This document shows, one piece after another, positions 1 through 5,917 of a DNA stretch of 7,866 nt (the stretch's first letter is position 1; each line of letters begins with the position of its first letter). The stretch covers positions 1 to 7,866 of the forward strand of contig JAKAXN010000207.1 of NCBI GenBank assembly GCA_021816565.1, given 5' to 3'. The DNA is from Actinomycetes bacterium. Its GTDB lineage: Bacteria > Actinomycetota > Acidimicrobiia > Acidimicrobiales > Palsa-688. The position numbers and the translations under genes were made by a program. The notes beneath the pieces were generated by a model that was given only the letters and a program-made list of their open reading frames with translations, did no database searches and had not been told where the DNA came from.

Positions 1-352
1 ATCTCTGGCAGATCGCCACCCCGAAGCTGTACTTCTGGGTCCCGAGAGCCACCCGGGCGTCGGAGAGGAGGGCGGCCGCGGTGATGGTCGGCGTGGCGAA
101 GCCGACGCACTGCTGGCGCAGCGACGACGGGGAGGTCTCGACCACCACCCGGGCGTGGTGGGCGCCGGCCACGCCGGCGCACGAGCCGGTGCTGGCGGCG
201 CTCGCCGGCCGGGCCGCCGACGACGACGGGGAGCTGTTCCCGCCGCACGCCGCCAGCACGGCGGCCGCGCCCAGGCAGGCGGCGGTGAGCGCGCCCGCCC
301 GGCGCGTCGGGCGCGCCGGGTCAGTGGTCGGTCGGGACTGGTGGGATTTCAT
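1..352 (-). CDS. Secreted lipoprotein, N-terminal 117 codons (3' end outside window)
   Basis: I do not recognise a named gene. The start is the ATG at 352-350, preceded 8 nt upstream by a strong Shine-Dalgarno AGAGGAGA (368-361), which decides it. The reading frame is open to the left edge, so the C-terminus is missing. Residues 17-36 form a lipoprotein signal peptide: Arg-Arg, then an Ala/Leu-rich core ending in the lipobox VLAAC. Cys36 would be the lipidated residue, exposed on the outer face of the membrane. A short Ser/Pro/Ala linker (about 37-57) follows. The folded part then begins around 58, with VVVETSP, CVGF and TITAAALL, then a Tyr/Phe-containing stretch ending GVAICQ. Cysteines at 58, 82 and 115 could form disulfides outside the cell. 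The layout reminds me of small actinobacterial secreted domains of the DUF4430 kind, but this is a weak guess. It lies downstream of vapC but has its own 201-nt upstream region, so it is probably transcribed separately. Confidence 0.82.
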   Translation of the reverse strand, partial: MKSHQSRPTTDPARPTRRAGALTAACLGAAAVLAACGGNSSPSSSAARPASAASTGSCAGVAGAHHARVVVETSPSSLRQQCVGFATPTITAAALLSDARVALGTQKYSFGVAICQR

Positions 353-553
353 TTGCTGGCTCTCCTCTGGGGTGGACTCGCCCCGTGGTCGGGAGGGCCG
401 CGGTCAGTATCCTGACTCCCGGATCGACGCTCCCCTCGACCTTCCAGCCTCACGGCCGTGGTCATGGTGAGGTTCGCTCCCCGGTCACAGTGGCGGCACC
501 GCGCCGGTCTCGCACCGGCTTCCTGGCTCCGCGGCCCTTGTGTGACCGGGACT
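353..553. other. Intergenic region between vapC and the lipoprotein gene
   Basis: No convincing gene lies here; open frames on the plus strand lack ribosome-binding sites and protein-like composition. On the minus strand it holds the structured end of the vapC transcript (480-550, listed separately) and must hold the promoter of the lipoprotein gene. The best -10 candidate is GATACT (411-406, minus strand). It lies inside a small inverted repeat, GTCAG-TATC-CTGAC (403-416), and I see no good -35 partner. The repeat could be an operator overlapping the -10. This is low-confidence. Confidence 0.35.
480..550 (-). terminator. Nested inverted repeat just downstream of vapC
   Basis: CCCGGTCACA (480-489) and TGTGACCGGG (541-550) are a perfect 10-bp inverted repeat. 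Between them is a second perfect hairpin, GCCGGT-CTCGC-ACCGGC (503-519). The outer arm begins 3 nt after the vapC stop codon, so the vapC transcript would end in a two-tier stem structure. There is no U-run, so this is not a classical intrinsic terminator. High-GC actinobacteria often have structured 3' ends without U-tracts. An alternative is a protein-binding site, since TGTGACC/GGTCACA looks like a regulator half-site pair, though 51 bp separates the arms. Confidence 0.4.
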
Positions 554-973
554 CTAGCCGATGCCCGGGCCGGCCATCCGGGGGTCGAGGAGCTCCACCT
601 CGCAGGGCAGCCCGGGCGCGGCGGCCATCCGGGTGTCGGCGGTGACCAGGACCACCCCGAGGTGCCCGGCCAGGGTGGCGTAGGCCGCGTCGTAGGTGCT
701 CAGGTGGTCCCGGAGGTCCCAGCAACCGGCAAGCAGCGGCCGGTGCGCCACCCGCTCCAGCGGCAGCGCCATCAGGTCGGCCAGGGCCAGCTCCGCCCGC
801 CGGGGCGGCATGCGGCCGCCCCGGACCAGGCGGCGCAGGACCGAGGTCACCTCGAGGTCGATCAGCTCGGGGGCCGCCAGCCTCTCCCCGCTCAGGCGGT
901 GGCGGGCGTGGTCGCCGTCGGCGTGGTCGTCGCCCAGGGCCGTGACGACCACGCTGGCGTCAACGACGATCAC
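554..973 (-). CDS. vapC: VapC-family PIN-domain ribonuclease toxin
   Basis: This is a 139-residue PIN-domain protein, the toxin of a VapBC-type toxin-antitoxin pair, expected to cleave RNA with Mg2+ or Mn2+ in the cytoplasm. The start is the GTG at 973-971, giving the typical N-terminus MIVVDASVVV. Further upstream the frame reads arginine- and tryptophan-rich sequence that is the shadow of vapB. GGGAGAGG (984-977) is the ribosome site, with a short 3-nt spacer. The family's acidic residues are visible: Asp5 in VDAS, Glu41 in LIDLEVTSVL, Asp95 in YDAAYATLA and Asp113 in TADTR. The length is normal and all key residues are present, so it should be active. Its first 14 nt overlap the end of vapB, which implies translational coupling. 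The targeted RNA cannot be read from the sequence. Confidence 0.93.
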   Translation of the reverse strand: MIVVDASVVVTALGDDHADGDHARHRLSGERLAAPELIDLEVTSVLRRLVRGGRMPPRRAELALADLMALPLERVAHRPLLAGCWDLRDHLSTYDAAYATLAGHLGVVLVTADTRMAAAPGLPCEVELLDPRMAGPGIG

Positions 974-1190
974 GATCCTCTCCCACCATGGCCGCCGCCT
1001 CGGCCAGGGGGACCGATCCGCCGGCCCGCCCACCGGCCCGCTCCAGGATCTCCTCGAGGGTCGGCGTGGCTGCCTCCTCGATCAGTCGCTGCCGGAGGTA
1101 CTCCTGCAGCGACTGGTGCGCTGCGGCCGCCCGCCGGCGCAGGACGGCGTGGGTCTCGGGGGGGACGTCCTTGACCTGCACGCTGGGCAT
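960..1190 (-). CDS. vapB: VapB/FitA-type ribbon-helix-helix antitoxin
   Basis: This 76-residue protein is the cognate antitoxin of the PIN toxin that overlaps its 3' end by 14 nt. The N-terminus fits a ribbon-helix-helix DNA-binding fold: a beta strand at about 2-8 (PSVQVKDV), helix A at about 11-24 (PETHAVLRRRAAAA) and helix B at about 26-39 (SLQEYLRQRLIEEA). The C-terminal half (about 44-76) would wrap around and inhibit the toxin. In this family the antitoxin, alone or with toxin, represses its own promoter. The ATG at 1190 has no Shine-Dalgarno before it. It is preceded 6 nt upstream by TAAAAT, so a leaderless transcript is likely. The gene starts 29 nt after the helD stop codon, so read-through from helD is also possible. 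Confidence 0.9.
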   Translation of the reverse strand: MPSVQVKDVPPETHAVLRRRAAAAHQSLQEYLRQRLIEEAATPTLEEILERAGGRAGGSVPLAEAAAMVGEDRDRR

Positions 1191-1229
1191 GGCGCCATTT
1201 TAGCGCCAGCAGCGCCAGATCACATGTGA
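1189..1229 (-). promoter_or_regulatory. Leaderless vapBC promoter with palindromic candidate operator
   Basis: On the minus strand TAAAAT (1202-1197) matches a -10 box and is followed by 6 nt and then the vapB ATG (1190). This places the transcription start at or next to the A of the start codon. ATGGCGCCAT (1189-1198) is a perfect palindrome spanning the start codon and the gap. Upstream, on the plus strand, AGCGCCAG occurs twice (1202-1209 and 1211-1218), and TCACATGTGA (1220-1229), at the very end of helD, is another perfect 10-bp palindrome. A ribbon-helix-helix autoregulator would be expected to bind sites of this kind. No clear -35 is visible. The -10 and palindromes are seen; their roles are inferred. 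Confidence 0.55.
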
Positions 1230-3256
1230 CCGTCGGCGCTGAACGCCGCCGCCAGGGCCGCCGGCAGGGGCGTCGACGCCACGATGCTCAGGTGCTGGGT
1301 CGGGCGGGTGAGGGCCACGTACAGCAACCGCAGGCCGGCCGCCCGGTCCTCCCGCTCGGCGGCTATGGCCGCCGGTTCCACCACCGCCACCGCGTCGAAC
1401 TCGAGGCCCTTGGCCCCCTCGGAGGGCACCACCGTGACCGGCCGCCCCAGGCCGTCGGCCTCGGCGTGGCCGACCGGGGCCTCCCCCAGGTCGTGGCGGA
1501 GCCGCTCCACCACGGCCGCGCTGAGGGCGGCCGGGGTGACCACCGCCACCGTGGGCCAGGCCCGCCGCAGGTCGGCCACCTCCGCCGAGAGGGTCTCCAG
1601 CAGGTCGGCCCCGGCGGCGACCAGGCGGGGCGCGCTGCGCCCGGCGCGCACCGCCTCGGTGGGCTTCACCTGGGGGGCGGCCTCGGGGAGCAGCCGGGCG
1701 GCCAGGTCCAGGACCTGGCCGGGGGAGCGGTACCCGTAGCGCAGCTCGGCCACCCGCACGCCCCCGCCCGCCGGCAGCCAGGCCGCCACCTCCTGCCAGT
1801 CCCGGTGGCCCCACACGCCGACCGCCTGGGCCAGGTCCCCCAGCAGGGTCATGTTGCCGGCCGGGCAGCGCCGGGCCAGCATGCGCAGCTGCATGGGTGA
1901 CAGGTCCTGGGCCTCGTCCACGATGGCGTGGCCGTAGGTCCGGGCCTGGCCGGCGATCAGGGCCTTGGCCTCGTCCACCAGCGGGGCGTCCGCCGGCGTC
2001 CAGCCCCGGCCCCGGCGGCGGATGGCCGCCTGCTCGGCGTCGCTCAGCACCCCCGCCGCGGCCGCCGCCAGTACCGCCGGGCGGCCCAGCAGGTCGGCGA
2101 CGAGCCGGGGCGCCGCCACCGACGGCCAGCGCCCGTCGAGGGCTGCCCGGAAGCCCCGGTCGGCCCGCACCTGGCGCTCGAAGGCCGCCCCGTCGGGGGG
2201 AGGCAGCCCGGTGGACGCCTCGTAGCGGGCCGCCAGAGCGGCGATCAGCTGGGACCTCAGCACGTCGCGTCCCGAGGCGTAGGGGAGGCCCCGGGCGGCC
2301 ACCCGGTCGACCAGGTCGTTGATCTCCCCGGCGCCGACACGGAGGCGGCGCACCCCGAACGCCACCTCCAGGTCCCGCTCGTCGTGGCTTCGGCGCCGGG
2401 CCAGGGCCCGCTGTAGGACCGTGGCCATCCGGCCATCGCCTTTCACCCTCTCCGCCGCCGGCGCGTCGGTCCCGGCCCGGCCACCGTCGATCTCGGGCAC
2501 CAGGCTGACCAGGGTGGTCTGCACCACGGCGTGCTCGCCGAGCGACGGCAGCACCGCGGCGATGTAGCGGAGGAAGGTGCGGTTGGGCCCCACCACCAGC
2601 ACGTTGGCCCGGGCCATGGCGTCGTCGCCGTAGAGCAGGAACGCCGCCCGGTGCAGCCCCACCGCCGTCTTGCCCGAGCCCGGGCCGCCCTGGACGGCCA
2701 GGATCCCGGCCGGCTCCGAGCGGATCACCTCGTCCTGCTCGGGCTGGATGGTGGCCACGATGTCGAGCATCTCCCCGGAGCGGGCCCGCTCCAGCTCCAC
2801 CATCAGGGCGTCACGCCCCCGCAGCCCGTCCCCGGCCGGCCCGTCCCCGGCCGGCCCGGGGCCGAACACGTCGTCGCCGATGGACAGCAGCTCCCGGCCG
2901 TCCACCACGAACTGGCGGCGGCGGACCAGGCCCATGGGGTCGCGCCGGCTGGCCCGGTAGTAGGGGAGGGCCACCGGGGCCCGCCACTCGACGACCACCG
3001 GGTCGCCGGCCGCGTCCTCGACGTGGCGGCGCCCCACGTACCAGGTCTCGCCGCTGCAGGTGTCGAGCCGACCGAAGCACAGCGCCCGCGGGTCCTCCCG
3101 CAGGGCCCGCACCCGGCGCAGCAGGGACCATTCCAGGTCCGGGTCCACGCCGCGCATGGACTCGAGCAGGTCCTCGGCCCGGGCCCGCATGCGGGCCAGC
3201 TCGGCGTAGGACCGTTCGATGTGGGCCTGCTCCTCGGGCAGGCTGGATGAGGGCAT
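1220..3256 (-). CDS. helD: HelD-type superfamily 1 helicase, RNA polymerase recycling ATPase
   Basis: This 678-residue UvrD/Rep-like ATPase belongs to the HelD group, which binds RNA polymerase and uses ATP to clear stalled or inactive complexes. Actinobacterial relatives called HelR also displace rifamycin. Residues 7-60 are a charged helical arm, expected to form the coiled coil that enters the polymerase secondary channel. Next comes the conserved HelD lead-in (YVGRRHVED at 73-81, WRAP at 91-94). ATPase motifs follow in order: the Q-motif region QPEQDEVIR (171-179), Walker A GGPGSGKTA (190-198), Walker B VDEAQD (446-451), GDLAQAVGVWGH (473-484), ELRYGYRSP (504-512), EGAKGLEFDAV (613-623) and LLYVALTRP (644-652). 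The stretch at about 255-430 is the HelD-specific insertion into domain 1A, poorly conserved between families. The ATG at 3256 has GGAGGT 4 nt upstream. The protein is somewhat shorter than mycobacterial HelD (about 736), and all catalytic motifs are intact. Whether it confers rifamycin tolerance cannot be read from the sequence. Confidence 0.93.
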   Translation of the reverse strand: MPSSSLPEEQAHIERSYAELARMRARAEDLLESMRGVDPDLEWSLLRRVRALREDPRALCFGRLDTCSGETWYVGRRHVEDAAGDPVVVEWRAPVALPYYRASRRDPMGLVRRRQFVVDGRELLSIGDDVFGPGPAGDGPAGDGLRGRDALMVELERARSGEMLDIVATIQPEQDEVIRSEPAGILAVQGGPGSGKTAVGLHRAAFLLYGDDAMARANVLVVGPNRTFLRYIAAVLPSLGEHAVVQTTLVSLVPEIDGGRAGTDAPAAERVKGDGRMATVLQRALARRRSHDERDLEVAFGVRRLRVGAGEINDLVDRVAARGLPYASGRDVLRSQLIAALAARYEASTGLPPPDGAAFERQVRADRGFRAALDGRWPSVAAPRLVADLLGRPAVLAAAAAGVLSDAEQAAIRRRGRGWTPADAPLVDEAKALIAGQARTYGHAIVDEAQDLSPMQLRMLARRCPAGNMTLLGDLAQAVGVWGHRDWQEVAAWLPAGGGVRVAELRYGYRSPGQVLDLAARLLPEAAPQVKPTEAVRAGRSAPRLVAAGADLLETLSAEVADLRRAWPTVAVVTPAALSAAVVERLRHDLGEAPVGHAEADGLGRPVTVVPSEGAKGLEFDAVAVVEPAAIAAEREDRAAGLRLLYVALTRPTQHLSIVASTPLPAALAAAFSADGHM
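2825..2854. repeat. 15-bp direct repeat inside helD
   Basis: CCCGTCCCCGGCCGG occurs twice head to tail (2825-2839 and 2840-2854). It is in frame and encodes the duplicated peptide around residues 135-144 of the helicase (PAGDGPAGDG), between the lead-in domain and the ATPase core. It looks like a slippage duplication in a flexible loop and should be tolerated by the protein. Confidence 0.75.
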
Positions 3257-3373
3257 GGGAACCTCCGTTGTCGGCCGCCTCCGGGCGGGCGTCGCCGCAG
3301 CGACGGAGGCGGAGGAGCCGGCGGCTCACGCCTGAGCGGCGGCCGGGCCCCGACCCGGTCCGCTCGAATGGGG
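3257..3373 (-). promoter_or_regulatory. Structured helD 5' leader with alternative pairings around the Shine-Dalgarno
   Basis: Between the predicted transcription start (about 3373) and the helD ATG the minus-strand RNA carries several stems. GCTCA-GGCG-TGAGC lies at 3337-3324. CCGCCTCCG (3312-3304) can pair perfectly over 9 bp with CGGAGGCGG (3283-3275), enclosing the small stem GTCGC-TGCG-GCGAC (3304-3291, sharing one base). The same upstream segment also contains CCTCCGT (3309-3303), which is a perfect 7-bp complement of ACGGAGG (3268-3262), the helD Shine-Dalgarno. The two pairings use the same bases and cannot coexist. One leaves the ribosome site free and the other hides it. This is the shape of a translational switch or attenuator. 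The complementarities are seen; the regulation is inferred. Confidence 0.45.
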
Positions 3374-3379
3374 GAGAAG

Positions 3380-3409
3380 ATGGTACGGAACGGCGGCCGG
3401 ACGTGTCAA
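3380..3409 (-). promoter_or_regulatory. Housekeeping-sigma promoter of helD
   Basis: On the minus strand TTGACA (3409-3404) is a perfect -35 hexamer. It is followed after 18 nt by TACCAT (3385-3380), a fair -10 (T, A and final T conserved). Transcription would start near 3373, giving helD a leader of about 115 nt. This is the best -35/-10 pair in the window. Confidence 0.65.
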
Positions 3410-3504
3410 TCCCGGACCGCCGACCCGTTGGACAATAGGGACATTCTCTCTGTCAGTTGCAAAGGCGGTAAAGGCCGAGGGGGCCGGGGTCGACAAGAAT
3501 TGGC

Positions 3505-5346
3505 ATGGGGCATGGCGAGACAGCCGGGGCGGAGGATCCGAGGGTCCGGTTGGGGTCGGAGCTGCGGGACCACGCCGCGTGCATCAGCGCCCAGATCCTG
3601 GACTGGTGGCTGGGGCACCGCCGCGCCGCGGCGCCCGCCGACCCGCAGCTGTGCGCCGAGATCGCCCGCACCGCCGAGATGGCCACGGCGGCCACCGCCC
3701 GGTTCCTGATGACCGGTGAGGCGTCGAGCGACCAGGAGCGGGAGAGCTTCTCGGCCCCCGGCCGGGCCGCCATCCACGACAGCATCGCGGTGGCCGACCT
3801 GACCAAGCTGTACCTGGCCACCCGCGACATCACCTGCCGGGAGCTGGCCGGCTACGCCCGCCGGCTCGGCATCGACGACGCCGCGCTGGAAGCGGCCCGG
3901 GCCGTGGTGCGGGCCGCCAGCGACGGGGCCATCGTCGGGATCGTGCGCACCTTCGACGCGGCCCGCCTGGACCTGCAGGCCCAGCTGGACGCCGAGCGGG
4001 AGCTGCTGGCCCACCGGGCGGTGCACGACTCCCTGACCGGCCTGGCCAACCGGACGCTGCTCATCGACCGCCTCGAGCGGCTGCTGCCGGGCCCGGGTCG
4101 CTCCCCCCGGGACCGGCGGCGGCGCCTGGCGGTCCTGTTCATCGACGTGGACCGCTTCAAGGCCATCAACGACGTGGCCGGCCACCGGGCCGGCGACGAC
4201 CTGCTGGTGGCGGTGGCGGCCCGGCTGCAGGGGGTGATCCGCGGTCAGGACACCCTGGCCCGGCTGGGCGGCGACGAGTTCGTGGTGGTGTGCCCGGACC
4301 TGGCCGACCCGGCGGTGGAGGCCGCCGCGGTGGCCGAGCGGGTCGCCGCGGTGATGGCCCAGCCGTTCCGCCTGGGCGACACCGGGGAGGAGTTCTTCGT
4401 GTCGGCCAGCGTGGGGGTCGGGGTGGCCTCCCCCGGTGACAGCCCCGAGACGGTGCTGGCCCGGGCCGACGCCGCCATGTACGCGGCCAAGCGGCGCGGT
4501 GGCGGCGGCCACCGGGTCTACGACGAGTCCGCCGACCCCGACCTGCGCCGGCGGCCGCAACTGTTGGTCGACCTGCACGGGGCCGCCGCCTCCGGGCAGC
4601 TGTCCCTGCACTACCAGCCGGTGCACCACCTGGGGACCAACCGGGTGCGCAGCATGGAGGCCCTGGCCCGCTGGTGCCACCCGGTGTTCGGCGCGGTGCC
4701 GCCCGACGAGTTCATCCCCCTGGCCGAGGAGAGCGGGGCCATCGTGGCCCTGGGCCGGTGGGTGATCAGCCGGGCCCTGTGCGACTGCGCCACCTGGCAG
4801 GCCGGCCCCTGGCCCGGGGTGGGGGTGGCGGTCAACGTGTCGGGCCGCCAGTTGGCCGATGAGAGCCTGGCCGGCCACGTGGCGTCGGTGCTGGCCGCCA
4901 CCGGTCTGGACCCCGCCGACGTGACCCTGGAGATCACCGAGAGCGTCCTGGTGGGCAGCGAGGAGGCCACCGCCGCCACCCTGGAGGCCCTGCGGGGCAC
5001 CGGGGTGCGCCTGGCCATCGACGACTTCGGCACCGGCTACTCGTCGCTGGCCTACCTGCGCCGCCTGCCGGTGGCCACGGTGAAGGTGGACCGCAGCTTC
5101 ATCGCCGGCATCGACACCTCCGGTGCCGACGTGGCCATCGTGGCCGCCATGGTGGAGCTGGCCCACAGCCTGGGCCTGACCGTGGTGGCCGAGGGGGTGG
5201 AGACGCCTACCGAACTGGAGGTGGTCCGCCGGGCCGGCTGCGACCACGCCCAGGGCTACCTGCTGGGCCGCCCGGCCGGCCTGGACGGCATGTCCTCCTG
5301 CCCGCGCCCCGGCACTGCCGCCGCCCTGGCCACCGCCGCCGGCTGA
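3505..5346 (+). CDS. GGDEF-EAL cyclic-di-GMP synthase/phosphodiesterase with helical sensor region
   Basis: This 613-residue cytoplasmic protein has no membrane segment or signal peptide. Residues 1-165 are a helical region I cannot assign (no PAS, GAF or HAMP pattern); it ends in a probable linker helix leading to HDSLTGLANR (174-183). The GGDEF domain (about 170-340) has FIDVDRFKAIND (212-223), the intact GGDEF signature (255-259) and an RxxD inhibitory site, RGQD (246-249), at the usual 5-residue distance. The EAL domain (about 350-600) has EAL (385-387), VNVSGRQL (443-450), LEITES (475-480), DDFGTGYSS (506-514), VKVD (526-529) and AEGVET (562-567). Both active sites look complete, so it could both make and destroy cyclic di-GMP, with one activity dominating according to the signal. 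The start is uncertain: ATG 3505 has no Shine-Dalgarno, while TTG 3550 lies 14 nt after GGAGG (3531-3535). The gene is divergent from helD. The lipoprotein gene follows 38 nt downstream. Confidence 0.93.
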   Translation: MGHGETAGAEDPRVRLGSELRDHAACISAQILDWWLGHRRAAAPADPQLCAEIARTAEMATAATARFLMTGEASSDQERESFSAPGRAAIHDSIAVADLTKLYLATRDITCRELAGYARRLGIDDAALEAARAVVRAASDGAIVGIVRTFDAARLDLQAQLDAERELLAHRAVHDSLTGLANRTLLIDRLERLLPGPGRSPRDRRRRLAVLFIDVDRFKAINDVAGHRAGDDLLVAVAARLQGVIRGQDTLARLGGDEFVVVCPDLADPAVEAAAVAERVAAVMAQPFRLGDTGEEFFVSASVGVGVASPGDSPETVLARADAAMYAAKRRGGGGHRVYDESADPDLRRRPQLLVDLHGAAASGQLSLHYQPVHHLGTNRVRSMEALARWCHPVFGAVPPDEFIPLAEESGAIVALGRWVISRALCDCATWQAGPWPGVGVAVNVSGRQLADESLAGHVASVLAATGLDPADVTLEITESVLVGSEEATAATLEALRGTGVRLAIDDFGTGYSSLAYLRRLPVATVKVDRSFIAGIDTSGADVAIVAAMVELAHSLGLTVVAEGVETPTELEVVRRAGCDHAQGYLLGRPAGLDGMSSCPRPGTAAALATAAG

Positions 5347-5384
5347 CCGGCCGGGCCGGCCGGTTTCGGCGACAATGGACGGCC
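5347..5384 (+). promoter_or_regulatory. Short gap with GC hairpin and possible -10 box
   Basis: CCGGCC-GGGCC-GGCCGG (5347-5363) directly follows the stop codon and is followed by TTT, giving a weak terminator-like hairpin. Then GACAAT (5371-5376), a possible -10, lies 8 nt before the next ATG (5385), which has no Shine-Dalgarno. The downstream lipoprotein may therefore have its own near-leaderless transcript rather than depend on read-through. No -35 is visible. Low confidence. Confidence 0.3.
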
Positions 5385-5888
5385 ATGTCAGCCTCCCGGC
5401 CCGGCGCCCACCGGATCCTGCTGTCCGCCCCGGTGATGGCGGTGGCGGCCGCCGTGCTGGCCGGGTGCGGCTCGTCCAAGCCGGCGGCCGCCCCGGCGTC
5501 GGCCACCACCGCCCCGGCGTCGGCCACCACCGCCCCGGCCGCGCCGTCCACCACGGCCGCCCCCGCCACGACCACCACCGTCGACTCCTCGACCCCGCCG
5601 CCGGACCCCCAGCCCAGCGCCTCGCAGGCGTCGGCGGTGTTCATGGACGGCTGGATGGCCGGCGACCGGGCCCGCTCGGCCACGGTGGCCACCCCCGCGG
5701 CGCTGGCCACCCTGTACGCCACCGCCTACGCCGGCCAGCCGCTCAACGACCGGGGCTGCACCGACGCCTTCCCCCCCATCGTGTGCACCTGGGGCCCCTA
5801 CGCCGGGGGGTCCGGCGCCATCTACCAGGTGCAGCTGACCCAGCAGGGGTCCGACTGGTACGTGAGCGGGGTCACCGTCTTGTCGTGA
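5385..5888 (+). CDS. Small lipoprotein with Thr/Ala/Pro linker and a compact C-terminal domain
   Basis: This 167-residue protein has no recognised name. Residues 10-28 are a lipoprotein signal peptide ending in the lipobox LAGC, with Cys28 to be lipidated after export. Residues 29-80 are a low-complexity Ala/Thr/Ser/Pro linker containing two copies of APASATT (encoded by a 21-bp tandem repeat), suited to span the cell wall. Residues 80-167 form a compact domain: a helix with FMDGWMAGDRARS, then ATPAALATLYA, GCTDAFPP, CTWGPY, and a closing strand pair, YQVQLTQQGSDWYVSGVTV. Cys125 and Cys134 may form a disulfide. The pattern (helix with W..GD, short strands, final W-containing strand) is like NTF2-like domains of actinobacterial lipoproteins; this is inference. 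The start lacks a Shine-Dalgarno but gives a normal signal peptide. It lies 38 nt after the GGDEF-EAL gene in the same direction. Confidence 0.85.
   Translation: MSASRPGAHRILLSAPVMAVAAAVLAGCGSSKPAAAPASATTAPASATTAPAAPSTTAAPATTTTVDSSTPPPDPQPSASQASAVFMDGWMAGDRARSATVATPAALATLYATAYAGQPLNDRGCTDAFPPIVCTWGPYAGGSGAIYQVQLTQQGSDWYVSGVTVLS
5490..5539. repeat. 21-bp tandem repeat in lipoprotein linker
   Basis: A 21-bp unit is present at 5490-5510 and 5511-5531 without mismatch, and its first 8 bases recur at 5532-5539. It is a multiple of three and encodes APASATT twice in the disordered linker behind the lipidated cysteine, so copy-number change would alter linker length without shifting the frame. Confidence 0.85.
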
Positions 5889-5891
5889 GCC

Positions 5892-5917
5892 GACCGGGCC
5901 GGACCGCCGGCCCGGTC
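5892..5917. terminator. Perfect hairpin between convergent genes, probable bidirectional terminator
   Basis: GACCGGGCCGG (5892-5902), loop ACCG, CCGGCCCGGTC (5907-5917) form an 11-bp stem with no mismatch. It starts 4 nt after the lipoprotein stop codon and includes two bases of the rrf2 stop codon on the other strand. Symmetry and position between convergent genes suggest it ends both transcripts. There is no U-run on either side, so termination efficiency is uncertain. Confidence 0.65.

Noticed and set aside
353..553. A tRNA or other structured RNA gene suggested by GGTTCGCTCC and nearby hairpins
   Set aside because: No acceptor stem, anticodon arm or CCA-compatible 3' end can be built around it.
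458..1229. Plus-strand open frames across vapBC
   Set aside because: They are low-complexity Arg/Pro/Gly products lying opposite a well-supported toxin-antitoxin pair.
1220..1229. TCACATGTGA as a CRP-type site
   Set aside because: A CRP site has TGTGA-N6-TCACA; here the half-sites are in the opposite order with no gap, and it sits in the helD stop codon region.
554..3256. A new phage-defence island made of a helicase plus vapBC
   Set aside because: The helicase has the HelD signature regions tied to RNA polymerase rather than a defence helicase; no nuclease, methylase or other defence gene is present.
3257..3504. A rifamycin-associated element upstream of helD, or a cyclic-di-GMP riboswitch upstream of the GGDEF-EAL gene
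   Set aside because: I looked for a GGGGCTTGC-type inverted repeat and for a conserved riboswitch core and saw neither. The plus-strand promoter of the GGDEF-EAL gene could not be placed: TTGGAC (3428-3433) has no good -10 partner.
3406..5247. A 613-codon open frame on the minus strand opposite the GGDEF-EAL gene
   Set aside because: It is antisense to strong GGDEF and EAL motifs, is rich in His/Gly/Gln/Val as expected from reading GC-rich codons backwards, and has no domain or ribosome site.
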